This document shows positions 43,052-51,776 of a DNA stretch of 64,000 bases, piece after piece. The notes under the pieces are model-generated. The model made no database searches. It saw nothing but the letters and a program-made list of their open reading frames with translations, and had not been told where the DNA came from. A program made the translations under genes and the position numbers. Source of the DNA: Alphaproteobacteria bacterium (GTDB lineage: Bacteria > Pseudomonadota > Alphaproteobacteria > Sphingomonadales > Sphingomonadaceae); NCBI GenBank assembly GCA_019239415.1, contig JAFAZW010000039.1, positions 1 to 64,000 on the forward strand, read 5' to 3'. Within the stretch, counting starts at the first letter, position 1, and every line of letters begins with the position of its first letter.

Positions 43052-44200
43052 ATGGCGCAGCAGGCCGCGACGGTTTCGCCTTCTCCCGAGTCCGGGGCCC
43101 CACCCGCATTGACGCCTGCCGCCGCCGCGGCGGATCTGCCCCTCGAAGGGCCCTCGCCTGGCGGGGCGCCCGCGAGCGCGTGCGGGGCCGTCGACGCCGC
43201 CGCGCTCCCGGCCTTCCCTCACCGCCGCGAGGCGCCCCGGCCCTGCTACGGCGCGCTCGATCTCGGCACCAACAATTGCCGGCTGCTCATCGCGCGGCCG
43301 AACGAGGAGGGGTTCACCGTCATCGACGCCTTCTCGCGGGTGGTGCGGCTGGGGGAGGGGCTGGCGACCTGCGGCAAGATCAGCGAGGCGGCCCAGGACC
43401 GGGCGGTCGCCGCGCTCGGCGTCTGCGCCGAGAAATTGCGGCGGCGGCGGGTGACGCTGGCGCGCTCGGTCGCGACCGAGGCGTGCCGGCGGGCGGTCAA
43501 CGGCCGCCAGTTCGTCGAGCGGGTGCGGCAGGAGACCGGGGTGGTGCTCGAGATCATCTCCCCCGAGGAGGAGGCGCGGCTCGCCATGCTCGGCTGCCAC
43601 CGGCTGCTCGAGCCGGGCGACGGGCCGGCGCTCATCTTCGACATCGGCGGCGGGTCGACCGAGCTCGTGCTCGTCGACACGGACGGCGACGAGACGCCCC
43701 GGATCAAATGCTGGTGGAGCGCGCCGTGGGGCGTGGTGTCGCTGACCGAGAGCGAGGGGCGCGTGTTCGCCGATGCGGCCGAGCGGCTGGCGGCGTTCGG
43801 GCGGATGAAGGAGCGGGTGCGCCACGCCTTCCGCCGCTTCGCCGAATTGCTCCCGGCCGACAAGGCGAACATCCGCCTGCTCGGCACGAGCGGGACGGTG
43901 ACGACGCTCGCCAGCGTCTATCTCGCGCTGCCGACCTACGACCGGCGAATGGTCGATGGGCTCCTTATGCCGGTCAGTGCGATGCGCGAGGTCAATGCGA
44001 TGCTGTCGGCGATGAGCGTCGAGGAGCGTTCGCAGCTCCCCTGCATCGGCCACGACCGCGCCGACCTCGTCGTCGCGGGCTGCGCGATCCTCGATGCGAT
44101 CATGGACATGTGGCCGGCGGAGACCCTCGGCGTCGCCGACCGCGGCATCCGCGAGGGGATCTTGCGCACCCTCATGGCGCGGGACGGGTATCGGCTGTGA
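43052..44200 (+). CDS. Ppx/GppA-family phosphatase
   Basis: A 382-aa actin-fold phosphatase (exopolyphosphatase or pppGpp phosphatase). The first about 65 residues are a disordered Ala/Pro-rich extension. The catalytic core starts at YGALDLGTNNCRLLIARP, then FSRVVRLGEGL, VATEACRRAVNG, the phosphate-binding FDIGGGSTELVLVD and GTSGTVTTLASVYL. It is the short single-module form. In alphaproteobacteria such a gene often precedes rlmE, as here. Role: turnover of polyphosphate or (p)ppGpp in the cytoplasm. Confidence 0.93.
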   Translation: MAQQAATVSPSPESGAPPALTPAAAAADLPLEGPSPGGAPASACGAVDAAALPAFPHRREAPRPCYGALDLGTNNCRLLIARPNEEGFTVIDAFSRVVRLGEGLATCGKISEAAQDRAVAALGVCAEKLRRRRVTLARSVATEACRRAVNGRQFVERVRQETGVVLEIISPEEEARLAMLGCHRLLEPGDGPALIFDIGGGSTELVLVDTDGDETPRIKCWWSAPWGVVSLTESEGRVFADAAERLAAFGRMKERVRHAFRRFAELLPADKANIRLLGTSGTVTTLASVYLALPTYDRRMVDGLLMPVSAMREVNAMLSAMSVEERSQLPCIGHDRADLVVAGCAILDAIMDMWPAETLGVADRGIREGILRTLMARDGYRL

Positions 44201-44214
44201 AGAGGGGGAGGAGA

Positions 44215-44281
44215 GGGGACAGTCACTTTTCCCCGCGGCGGGTTCCGATGATTGCGACCGTACGGAAAAGTGACTGTCCCC
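44215..44281. repeat. GGGGACAGTCAC palindromic repeat (REP-like)
   Basis: GGGGACAGTCACTTTTCC (44215-44232) and its exact inverse complement (44264-44281) enclose a 31-base loop. The GGGGACAGTCAC motif is typical of REP elements associated with Y1/RAYT transposases. The right end lies only ten bases before the rlmE GTG, leaving no clear Shine-Dalgarno sequence. A relative is at 53575-53671. Confidence 0.85.
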
Positions 44282-44291
44282 GGCGGGCGTC

Positions 44292-44927
44292 GTGAAGCGC
44301 CTGCGCACGGCCAAGGGCCGCAAGGTGAGCTCGACCAAGTGGCTCGAGCGGCAGCTGAACGACCCCTATGTGAAGCGCGCCAAGGCGGAGGGCTATCGCT
44401 CGCGGGCGGCGTACAAGCTGATCGAGCTCGACGACCGGTTCGGGTTCCTCAAGGGGGCGGAACGGGTGGTGGACCTGGGCGTCGCGCCGGGGGGGTGGAC
44501 GCAGGTGGTGCGGGGGCGCGTGCCGAAGGCGACGGTGGTGGGGATCGACTTCCTGCCGACCGAGCCGATCGAGGGCGCGACCCTGCTCCAGCTCGACTTC
44601 ATGGACGAGACCGCGCCGGACCGTCTCAGGGAGGCGCTCGGCGGCCCCGCCGACCTCGTCCTCTCCGACATGGCCGCGAACACGGTCGGCCATCCGCAGA
44701 CCGACCATCTGCGCACCATGGCGCTGGTCGAGGCCGGGCTGGACTTCGCCGGCGAGGTGCTGAAGCCCGGCGGCGCCTACGTCGCCAAGGTGCTGGCCGG
44801 GGGCGCTGACAACACTCTCGTCGCGGAGCTCAAGCGCCGCTTTGCGACGGTCAAGCACGCCAAGCCGCCGGCGAGCCGCAAGGGCTCGTCGGAATGGTAT
44901 GTCGTGGCGCAGGGCTTCAAGGGGTAG
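44292..44927 (+). CDS. rlmE: 23S rRNA (uridine-2'-O)-methyltransferase RlmE
   Basis: A 211-aa FtsJ-family enzyme that methylates U2552 of 23S rRNA using SAM. The SAM motif is [14 protein letters not shown]. The K-D-K-E tetrad is present in [28 protein letters not shown] and SSEWYVV. The N-terminal [22 protein letters not shown] is typical. Alphaproteobacterial homologues usually have a Gly/Arg-rich leader before this; here the frame starts with GTG right after a palindromic repeat, so the leader and native ribosome binding site may have been lost to the insertion. Confidence 0.94.
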   Translation: MKRLRTAKGRKVSSTKWLERQLNDPYVKRAKAEGYRSRAAYKLIELDDRFGFLKGAERVVDLGVAPGGWTQVVRGRVPKATVVGIDFLPTEPIEGATLLQLDFMDETAPDRLREALGGPADLVLSDMAANTVGHPQTDHLRTMALVEAGLDFAGEVLKPGGAYVAKVLAGGADNTLVAELKRRFATVKHAKPPASRKGSSEWYVVAQGFKG

Positions 44928-44939
44928 ATCCGGAGTCCG

Positions 44940-45064
44940 CCGTCATCCCGGGAGGGCACCCATCGAAGTGCTACTTCGATGGGACCCCGAAAGCCGGGAT
45001 CTCGTCGGGTGAAGAACGCCGGCGCCTCTCCTCGGGGAGATCCCGGCTTTCGCCGGGATGACGG
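44940..45064. repeat. Palindromic repeat, CATCCCGGG...GCCGGGATGACGG family
   Basis: It starts with CCGTCATCCCGGGAGGGCAC and ends with GGCTTTCGCCGGGATGACGG. Inside is a separate inverted pair, CATCGAAGTGCTACTTCGATG, not present in the other copies. It fills the gap between the convergent rlmE and flavodoxin-like genes, where it could also serve as terminator. Confidence 0.85.
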
Positions 45065-45070
45065 TTGAGT

Positions 45071-45685
45071 TCAGCCCGACCCCGGATACGGCTGGTCCTT
45101 GAGCAGCCGCGCCAGGTGCGCGGCGTTGGAGGCGCACATCGCCGCCGTCTCGCGCACCTTGTCCGGCGCCTTCGGCAACTGGTTGAAGTCGGTCTTCGCC
45201 ATCGCCTCGCCGACCCAGTAGCAGACCGCCGCGGCGGGGATCGTCCAGCCGGTGTCCGAGAGCGCCTGGTAGAGCTCGGCCGAGACATGGTGGGCGCCGT
45301 CCTCGTTGCCGACCACCGCGACAAGCGCGACCTTGCCGGTGCTCGGCATCCGCCCCTTGTCGTCCGTCTCGGAGAGAAAGGCGTCCATCCGCTCGAGGAC
45401 GCGCTTGGCGATGCTGGAGGGCTGGCCCATCCAGATCGGCGTGCCGAAGAGGAGGATGTCGTGGTCCAGGATATTGCGGCGGAGGGCCGGCCACGCGTCG
45501 CCCTCGCCCTCGTCGGAACTGACGCCCGGCTTGACGTCGTGGTCGGCGATGCGGATCGTGCCGCCGAACGCGACTGCGCGCTTCGCGAGTTCCGCGATGA
45601 GCAGGCCGATCATCGCGTCGGTCGAGCTGTCGCCGCTGCCGCGGCGTTTGAGGCTGCAGTTGATCGCGATCGCGCTCAGCGGCAT
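45071..45685 (-). CDS. Flavodoxin-like NAD(P)H-dependent FMN reductase family protein
   Basis: A 204-aa flavodoxin-fold protein. The first strand and phosphate loop are AIAINCSLKRRGSGDSSTDAM; a second flavin-contacting loop is ILLFGTPIWMGQPSSIAKRVLERMD; VALVAVVGNEDGAHHV gives the third. This matches the NADPH-dependent FMN reductase/flavodoxin family. AGGAGGAAG precedes the ATG. It could supply reduced flavin, but there is no link in sequence to the distant halogenases. Physiological partner unknown. Confidence 0.88.
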   Translation of the reverse strand: MPLSAIAINCSLKRRGSGDSSTDAMIGLLIAELAKRAVAFGGTIRIADHDVKPGVSSDEGEGDAWPALRRNILDHDILLFGTPIWMGQPSSIAKRVLERMDAFLSETDDKGRMPSTGKVALVAVVGNEDGAHHVSAELYQALSDTGWTIPAAAVCYWVGEAMAKTDFNQLPKAPDKVRETAAMCASNAAHLARLLKDQPYPGSG

Positions 45686-45813
45686 GCCCTTCCTCCTGTT
45701 CCGTTCAGCCTATCGGGCAGACGCGCCGGCGCGCCGTCCGTTCCCGCGGCGCAACCAAAGCGTCCCCCGATCATTGCAGCCCCGTCACTCCTCCAGAGAA
45801 GGACTTTGACGTT

Positions 45814-46197
45814 ATGCGTAAACTTGTGATGTGCGCCCTCCTCGCGGCGGCGCCGCTCTCCGCCTGCACGACCTATGGCGACGGCTACGGCTATCGCGAC
45901 GGCTATCGCGACGGTTACGGCTATGCCCCGCGCGGCGATTGGGCCGCCGAATATCGCGAAGGCGCGTACGAGCCTTATGCGCTCGGCGCGAACGACTATG
46001 TCTATCGCGGCCAGGACGGCCGCTATTATTGCCGCCGCCATGACGGCACGGTCGGCCTCGTCATCGGCGCCGGCGTCGGCGCGTTGCTCGGCAACGCCAT
46101 CGCGCCCCGCGGCTCGAAGACCCTCGGCGCGATCCTCGGCGGCGCCGCCGGCGGCGCCGTCGGCTATTCCGCCGACCGCGACGTCCGCTGTCAGTAA
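45814..46197 (+). CDS. Glycine-zipper outer-membrane lipoprotein
   Basis: A 127-aa lipoprotein. The leader MRKLVMCALLAAAPLSAC ends in a lipobox (LSAC). A Tyr/Gly/Asp repeat region follows (GDGYGYRDGYRDGYGY), then the glycine-zipper segment VGLVIGAGVGALLGNAIAPRG and LGAILGGAAGGAVGYSADRD, as in the 17-kDa surface-antigen family. Members are thought to sit in the outer membrane or periplasm; function is not established. Confidence 0.88.
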   Translation: MRKLVMCALLAAAPLSACTTYGDGYGYRDGYRDGYGYAPRGDWAAEYREGAYEPYALGANDYVYRGQDGRYYCRRHDGTVGLVIGAGVGALLGNAIAPRGSKTLGAILGGAAGGAVGYSADRDVRCQ

Positions 46198-46282
46198 GGC
46201 GATGAGGGGAGGGCGTTCACGCTCTCCCCGCCCGCGTCGGCGCCGACGCTCCCAAATCGCGCGCTTTCGCCCTCACGCGCCC

Positions 46283-46311
46283 TTGACTCGCCGCGTGCCG
46301 GAACCTATCTG
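46283..46311 (+). promoter_or_regulatory. Sigma-70 type promoter for rpsM-rpsK-rpoA
   Basis: TTGACT (46283-46288), a 17-base spacer, and TATCTG (46306-46311) lie about 127 bases before rpsM. The -35 matches consensus in five of six positions. The leader then contains a small hairpin, GGAGGG...CCCTCC, near 46397-46415. An own promoter agrees with the separation of these genes from the rest of the ribosomal protein cluster. Confidence 0.6.
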
Positions 46312-46437
46312 CCGGCCATCCCGATAACCGGCCGACCGGCGGCGCCTCCGTGCGCTCGCCGCTTTTGTCCGTGTCCGGGACTGACGCTTTGAGATGGGAG
46401 GGTCGCCAGCCCTCCTGTGGAGCAGGAGATAGAGTGT

Positions 46438-46806
46438 ATGGCACGTATTGCGGGCGTGAACATCCCGACCAACAAGCGCGTTGAGATTGCCCTGACCTAC
46501 ATCCACGGGATCGGGCGGACCAAGGCCAAGGAGATCACCCACAAGCTCGGCATCGCCGCCGAGCGCCGGGTGCAGGATTTGACCGACCAGGAAGTCCTCC
46601 ACATCCGCGAGATGATCGACAGCGACTATAGCGTCGAGGGCGACCTCCGCCGCGAAGTGGCGATGAACATCAAGCGGCTGATGGACCTCGCCAGCTATCG
46701 CGGCCTCCGCCACAGGAAGGGCCTCCCCGTCCGCGGCCAGCGCACCCACACCAACGCGCGCACCCGCAAGGGCAAGGCCAAGCCGATCGCCGGAAAGAAG
46801 AAGTAA
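46438..46806 (+). CDS. rpsM: 30S ribosomal protein S13
   Basis: A 122-aa protein with the unmistakable S13 sequence: [33 protein letters not shown], and the C-terminal [22 protein letters not shown]. It contacts the 30S head and the P-site tRNA. It is the first gene of the rpsM-rpsK-rpoA operon here; secY and adk, which usually precede it, are not in the window. The ATG at 46438 fits the family start; an upstream frame extension has no family support. Confidence 0.99.
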   Translation: MARIAGVNIPTNKRVEIALTYIHGIGRTKAKEITHKLGIAAERRVQDLTDQEVLHIREMIDSDYSVEGDLRREVAMNIKRLMDLASYRGLRHRKGLPVRGQRTHTNARTRKGKAKPIAGKKK

Positions 46807-46893
46807 GGCGCCCGCGCCTCCTTCCTTCCGCCGGAGCAGGCCGAAGCCCGCCTCCGCGCCAGTCAACTGATCAGGTTAGGGACTACCAACCAA

Positions 46894-47283
46894 ATGGCAC
46901 GCGAACCCCAGCGCCTCCGCCGCCGCGAGCGCAAGAACATCACCGCCGGCGTCGCCCACGTCAACGCCAGCTTCAACAACACGATGATCACCATCACCGA
47001 CGCGCAGGGCAACGCCATCGCCTGGTCGTCGGCCGGCATGATGGGCTTCAAGGGGTCGCGCAAGTCGACTCCCTATGCCGCCCAGGTCGCCGCCGAGGAC
47101 GCCGGCAAGAAGGCCGCCGAGCACGGCGTCCGCACCCTCGAGGTGGAAGTGAAGGGCCCCGGCTCCGGCCGCGAGAGCGCGCTCCGCGCCCTCCAGGCCG
47201 TCGGCTTCCAGATCACCTCGATCCGCGACGTCACGCCGATCCCGCACAACGGCGTCCGGCCGTCCAAGCGCCGGCGCGTCTGA
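46894..47283 (+). CDS. rpsK: 30S ribosomal protein S11
   Basis: A 129-aa protein with the S11 hallmarks [40 protein letters not shown] and the C-terminus [16 protein letters not shown]. It binds 16S rRNA on the platform of the small subunit. It lies 87 bases after rpsM; a REP doublet separates it from rpoA. Confidence 0.99.
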   Translation: MAREPQRLRRRERKNITAGVAHVNASFNNTMITITDAQGNAIAWSSAGMMGFKGSRKSTPYAAQVAAEDAGKKAAEHGVRTLEVEVKGPGSGRESALRALQAVGFQITSIRDVTPIPHNGVRPSKRRRV

Positions 47284-47288
47284 TTCTC

Positions 47289-47347
47289 GGGGACACGCTA
47301 TTGCGTGTCCCCGCCGCAGAAGTGGGGACACGCAATAGCGTGTCCCC
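47289..47347. repeat. GGGGACACGC REP doublet inside the rpsK-rpoA gap
   Basis: Two 24-base hairpins, GGGGACACGC-TATT-GCGTGTCCCC and its exact inverse complement, lie head to head with an 11-base spacer. This BIME-like pair occupies most of the gap between rpsK and rpoA. It may stabilise the upstream message or attenuate read-through into rpoA. Confidence 0.9.
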
Positions 47348-47375
47348 GTCGGAACACGAAAGCCAGAGGAAGCAC

Positions 47376-48443
47376 ATGGCCGTCAACGCAAAGAACTGGC
47401 AGGAAATGAAGAAGCCCAACGCCCTCGAGAAGAAGGCCGCCGGCGGCGACGCGCGCCGCCGCGCCACCTTCGTCGCCGAGCCGCTCGAGCGCGGCTTCGG
47501 CCTCACCCTTGGCAACTCGCTGCGCCGGGTGCTGCTGTCGTCGCTCCAGGGCGCGGCGGTGACCTCGATCCGCATCGAGGGCGTGCTGCACGAGTTCAGC
47601 AGCCTCGCGGGCGTGCGCGAGGACATTACCGACCTCGTCCTCAACGTGAAGCAGATCGCGCTCAGGATGGAGGGCGACCAGCCCAAGCGGCTGCAGCTGT
47701 CGGCGACCGGCCCCGGCGAAGTCACGGCCGGCCAGATCGCCACCACCGGCGACATCGAGGTGATGAACCCGGGCCTGGTGCTGTGCCACCTCGACGAGGG
47801 CGCGACGCTCAACATGGAGCTCGCGGTCGAAGCCGGCAAGGGCTACGTCCCCGCCGCCGCCAACCGTCCGGCCGACGCGCCGATCGGCCTCATCCCGGTC
47901 GACGCGCTGTACAGCCCGGTGCGCCAGGTCAGCTACAAGGTCGAGAACACCCGCGTCGGCCAGGAGCTCGACTACGACAAGCTGACGCTGACCATCGAGA
48001 CCGACGGCACCGTCACCCCGGACGACGCGCTCGCTTATGCCGCGCGGATCCTCCAGGACCAGCTGCAGCTGTTCGTCCACTTCGACGACGGCATGACGAT
48101 GGTGAGCGCCCCCGCGGGCGGCCTCTCCTCGGTCTCCTCGGCGGACGCCGACCACGACGCCAACCAGCTCAACCGCTACCTCCTGAAGAAGGTCGACGAG
48201 CTGGAGCTGTCGGTCCGGAGCGCCAACTGCCTCAAGAACGACAACATCATCTATATCGGCGATCTCGTGCAGAAGACCGAAGCGGAGATGCTGCGGACTC
48301 CCAATTTTGGCCGCAAGTCTCTCAACGAGATCAAGGAGGTCCTTTCCAGCATGGGGCTGCGGCTGGGGATGGATATCCCGGGCTGGCCGCCGGAAAATAT
48401 CGAAGAGATGGCGAAGAAGCTCGAGCAGGAATTGCTTGGTTAA
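47376..48443 (+). CDS. rpoA: DNA-directed RNA polymerase alpha subunit
   Basis: A 355-aa alpha subunit. ATG 47376 gives the normal start ([15 protein letters not shown]) with CAGAGGAAG upstream. The N-terminal assembly domain includes [24 protein letters not shown]; the C-terminal DNA- and activator-binding domain includes [31 protein letters not shown] and [13 protein letters not shown]. Normally rplQ follows within about 100 bases; here a terminator and then the CHAT gene follow instead. Confidence 0.99.
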   Translation: MAVNAKNWQEMKKPNALEKKAAGGDARRRATFVAEPLERGFGLTLGNSLRRVLLSSLQGAAVTSIRIEGVLHEFSSLAGVREDITDLVLNVKQIALRMEGDQPKRLQLSATGPGEVTAGQIATTGDIEVMNPGLVLCHLDEGATLNMELAVEAGKGYVPAAANRPADAPIGLIPVDALYSPVRQVSYKVENTRVGQELDYDKLTLTIETDGTVTPDDALAYAARILQDQLQLFVHFDDGMTMVSAPAGGLSSVSSADADHDANQLNRYLLKKVDELELSVRSANCLKNDNIIYIGDLVQKTEAEMLRTPNFGRKSLNEIKEVLSSMGLRLGMDIPGWPPENIEEMAKKLEQELLG

Positions 48444-48835
48444 CTTCCCATTGAGTGTGAATGGCACGAAAGGCCGTCCCGAGAGGGGCGGCCTTATCGC
48501 ATCTCTCAACGTCCATAGACGGCACCCCGGCAGGTCCTCCGGCCCAGACGCGGAGAAGAGCCGTTTTGAATTCACCGGCGTGCCCGCTTGGTGAAGGGCG
48601 GCAACGCGAGTCAGCGAAGCTGACGGACGGAAACTGGACGGGGGCCGTGCGGTCTACCGTCGCTGATCGCGAGGTGCGAGCGGCGCCTAGCAACCGCTGG
48701 GCGACTTTATTTCCCAAGCGAAGCTGGTACAACCTCCCCATCCCGCGGCGTAAGTGATGATGTCCAACTCTCCGATGCTACGGCAGATCAATAGCGGCGT
48801 GACCATAGCATCGGATAAGTAAGGGTGGGCGACCG
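48444..48835. other. Intergenic segment after rpoA, island junction
   Basis: 392 bases without a convincing gene. It starts with the rpoA terminator (48470-48495). The rest has no rplQ remnant that I can recognise, no tRNA and no clear direct repeat. It contains an imperfect palindrome GTCAGCGAAGCTGAC near 48610 and a relatively AT-rich stretch at 48700-48820 that probably carries the promoter of the CHAT gene. If the CHAT-MBL module was inserted, its left junction should be here. Confidence 0.5.
48470..48495 (+). terminator. Terminator after rpoA
   Basis: AAGGCCGTCCC pairs with GGGGCGGCCTT over 11 bp (one T-G wobble) with a GAGA tetraloop, 27 bases after the rpoA stop. Only a short T-run (TTAT) follows. 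It closes the rpsM-rpsK-rpoA transcript without rplQ. Confidence 0.8.
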
Positions 48836-51760
48836 ATGAGTCCGGAATTTCTGGCCGACTGGCTCAGGGGCGTGGACGAGGCGGCGCGTCCATCGGCGGT
48901 CTTCGGTCTCGGCGTGATGGTCGACGGACGTTGGACACTTTCGCAAGCCGATTGGGCGGAGGCGAAGAGTCTGGCCGCAGCCGGTCCCGAAGCCATCGCG
49001 TCATGGTTCCGGTCACGATGGGCCGAGCTCCAGCGCTCCGATCATTGGAGGGCGCGCCTGACATGGAGCGGCGGCGACCACGAGGCTTGGGAAGCGCTGC
49101 GGGCGATCTTCGATGCAGCCGCGGTTTCGGGAGCCTGGCGCGAGCTCGCGCGCCATGCCGACAGCGCCCCCCGCGCGGGGCGCGGCGTCGATCTGGAAAT
49201 CCGATTCGATTTCGAGCGGCCGACTTCGGAAGCCGAGGCAGTGTTCCGCTGGCTCAGCGAGCTCGCCTGGAAGCCGGGCTCGGGGATCGGCGGATGGTAT
49301 CTCGCCGGTTGGCGCTGGGGCGCCGACGGACGCTCGTCCTGGCATTGGCCGCTGCGGCTGGGCTTCCTTGCGGACGAAGGTTCGCAAATGTTGGTCGATG
49401 CCTATCGCGGAATGGACGACCACTCCTGGGTGAGGAAGCTCAGCGTCGCGGTCGAGGTGGAGCGACTCGGGCTCCCCTGCGATCTGCTGCTTTCGCCGCT
49501 CGATGTGGGCGCCACGGAGGAGGCGCTGCGCCGCGCCAGGACGGAGGCGAGCGCCGTGCTGCTCGTCGGCGCGGACAACCTGCCGGGCGAGCTGAGCGGT
49601 CCGGTGGGAACGCTCAAGGATCTCAGCAACGCCGCGACCGTCGGATTCATTGCGCGGCCGCTCGACGTGGCTTTTGTGGTCGAGCTGGTCCGACATCTCA
49701 GCCACGACGATTTTCTCGACGCTGCGCTCGCCCGCACCTGCGAAGGCAGCGTCGCTCCCCCGGTCATCGCCTCCAACCCGCACGCGATGGTCCGGACGCG
49801 GATCAGCCGGTTAGGCGGTCGATGGTCGCATCGGCTGGAGCGGCGCGGCGATGCCTCGGGCGCAGCGCGCATGCGAAGCGTGGCAGAATCGCCCTTTCTC
49901 GCCGAGGACGGCGCGGCGAGCGCCATGCTCGAAGTCGCGGAGTCGACCGGCGCGCTCCGCCGGACACCGCGCTATTTGAACGCGGGCGTCTGGGCGCTCG
50001 ATCCTGACGCCCGCTGGCAGGAGGAGCTGGATCCGGCGCCCGCGCTCCATCGCAATGCCTGGAGCATCGTCGCAGCGGGCCTTGGCTCAACGCCGCCACG
50101 CGAATCCGAAGCCGTCACTCCATTCCCCGACGAGTCGATCGACTGGGACGGAGTGACGCGACTCACCATCGCCGTCGCGGCACCCGGGTGCGATGTTCAG
50201 GCGGCCTATGAGGCCGACGCGCTTGTCGCAAGGGACGGGCGGCTCTTCACGAGGGACCGCGGAGCCAGGAGACGACCGGTTCTAGCGCCCTTTGACTTTG
50301 GCAAGTTCGAGGATACGGCCGTCGGCGAGATCGCCGCCGGCGAGACAGGCGGCAGCAGCCTGGCGGCGTTCTTCGTCCGGCCACGCGGCGAACTCGAGAC
50401 GTTCAAAGCGCGCATCCTGGTGATGCACGGCAATCGTGTCCTCCAGACTGCGATCCTCGAGGGCGCCATCGACGACGCTGCTGTACGACCGCCGAGACTC
50501 GTGCGGGGGAGCATCGGCGAAGGGCGACGGGATGAACGCCCCACGACCATTCGCCTGCGCACCGAAGGAGTCGTCCGGGCCGATTTGGGGGATCTCGACG
50601 ATCGGCGCCCGTTCGACTTGGCGATCCTCACCAACGACAGCCTGACCGGCGATCGGCAATGGACGGCGATCGCCGACGGACAGGTGATGCTGCGCGATTT
50701 TGGTGACCTGGAGGGCGTTCCGGCGCGAATTCAGAAGCGGCTGCAGCAATTGGTGTATGAGCCCGAACGCTTCGCCGAGCCGGGATGCGAAGCGTCGACA
50801 GTCGCGCTCAAGCAACTGGCGAACGAAGGCGTGCTGATCCGCGACGCGCTCAAGGATGCGGGTCTGGGGCGGATCCTCGAGCGTGATCCGCAGCGGATCC
50901 AGCTGGTCTCGGCAAAGCCCGACGCCATCCTCCCGATCGAGTTCGTCTATGACGGGTTGGCCCCGGAGGACGGGGCGGTGGCATGTCCAGGAGAGGCTCA
51001 AGCGCTCGCGAAGGGCGATTGCGGCCAATGTCCGCATCGCGCGAGCAGGCTGCACATCTGCGCAATGCGGTTTTGGGGGGTGCGCAAGGTCATCGAGCGG
51101 CAGCTCTATGACGCGGCTTCCGCACCCGACCGGGACACCGTCGCGATGAGCCCGTCGCCGGCCGGCCGGCCGTTCGCCCGACCAGCAATGCGGCTCTTCG
51201 CCTGCGCGGATCGGGCGGCGTCGCATCCTGCGGGCGCCGACGCGATCCGCACGCTTTGCGCACGGCTCAGCGGCGCGACCGCGGGAACCTGGGATGAGTG
51301 GCGTGAACGGATCGCCAAGGATTCGCCCGGCCTGCTGCTGCTGCTCCCGCATACCGACAGCGACGAAAACGGCGAATATCTCGAAATCGGTACCGGCCAG
51401 TTGCTGGGAAGTGCCCAGATCGCCTGCGATGTGGTTGGCAGCGAAGAGCCCGTTCTCGTCGTTCTCCTCGGTTGCGAGACCGCCGCGGCCGACATCTCCT
51501 ATGCCAAGTTCATCGGCAGGTTTCGCCATGCGCGCGCGTCGGTCGTGATCGGGACGCTGATGCCGGTGCTCGGCCGTCATGCGGCGCCGGTCGCGGAGTC
51601 GCTGCTCGCCCAGCTCGAACATTACTGGGAGCGGCCGGGCGGCGCGGCGACGGTCGGTGACGCGATCGCGGCGATGCGGCGCGACCTCCTCGAGAAAGGC
51701 TTGCCGGTCGGCCTCGCCGTCGTGGCGATCGGCGATGCCGACTGGCTGATAGGAGGCTGA
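48836..51760 (+). CDS. Large protein with C-terminal CHAT (caspase-like) protease domain
   Basis: A 974-aa protein. The C-terminal 150 residues fit the CHAT/caspase-like fold: H839 in LLLLPHTDSDENGEYLEIG and C880 in VLVVLLGCETAAADISYAKF form the catalytic dyad, followed by ASVVIGTLMPVLGRHAAPVAESLLAQLEHYW. Ahead of it is PIEFVYDGLAP (from 700), typical of CHAT proteins, and a four-cysteine cluster (C717, C729, C732, C742) that could bind zinc. The first about 690 residues match nothing I know; they include beta-rich stretches, and no Walker A motif or membrane segment is evident. The ATG has AAGGGTGGG upstream. It is followed 16 bases later by an MBL-fold gene. A protease activated by a sensor in its N-terminal part, possibly in antiphage defence, is inference. 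Confidence 0.75.
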   Translation: MSPEFLADWLRGVDEAARPSAVFGLGVMVDGRWTLSQADWAEAKSLAAAGPEAIASWFRSRWAELQRSDHWRARLTWSGGDHEAWEALRAIFDAAAVSGAWRELARHADSAPRAGRGVDLEIRFDFERPTSEAEAVFRWLSELAWKPGSGIGGWYLAGWRWGADGRSSWHWPLRLGFLADEGSQMLVDAYRGMDDHSWVRKLSVAVEVERLGLPCDLLLSPLDVGATEEALRRARTEASAVLLVGADNLPGELSGPVGTLKDLSNAATVGFIARPLDVAFVVELVRHLSHDDFLDAALARTCEGSVAPPVIASNPHAMVRTRISRLGGRWSHRLERRGDASGAARMRSVAESPFLAEDGAASAMLEVAESTGALRRTPRYLNAGVWALDPDARWQEELDPAPALHRNAWSIVAAGLGSTPPRESEAVTPFPDESIDWDGVTRLTIAVAAPGCDVQAAYEADALVARDGRLFTRDRGARRRPVLAPFDFGKFEDTAVGEIAAGETGGSSLAAFFVRPRGELETFKARILVMHGNRVLQTAILEGAIDDAAVRPPRLVRGSIGEGRRDERPTTIRLRTEGVVRADLGDLDDRRPFDLAILTNDSLTGDRQWTAIADGQVMLRDFGDLEGVPARIQKRLQQLVYEPERFAEPGCEASTVALKQLANEGVLIRDALKDAGLGRILERDPQRIQLVSAKPDAILPIEFVYDGLAPEDGAVACPGEAQALAKGDCGQCPHRASRLHICAMRFWGVRKVIERQLYDAASAPDRDTVAMSPSPAGRPFARPAMRLFACADRAASHPAGADAIRTLCARLSGATAGTWDEWRERIAKDSPGLLLLLPHTDSDENGEYLEIGTGQLLGSAQIACDVVGSEEPVLVVLLGCETAAADISYAKFIGRFRHARASVVIGTLMPVLGRHAAPVAESLLAQLEHYWERPGGAATVGDAIAAMRRDLLEKGLPVGLAVVAIGDADWLIGG

Positions 51761-51776
51761 GACGCTCACGCTGACC

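Noticed and set aside
45071-45685. Flavodoxin-like reductase as the flavin reductase partner of the halogenases
   Set aside because: It is 19 kb away, in a different transcription unit and flanked by housekeeping genes; nothing in the sequence links them.
48461-48757. A 98-codon plus-strand frame between rpoA and the CHAT gene
   Set aside because: It begins inside the rpoA terminator hairpin, has no ribosome binding site and no recognisable motif; it is not an rplQ remnant.
48444-48835. Search for a tRNA or att site that would explain island insertion
   Set aside because: No cloverleaf, integrase gene or convincing direct repeat with the region after 52.85 kb was found by eye.
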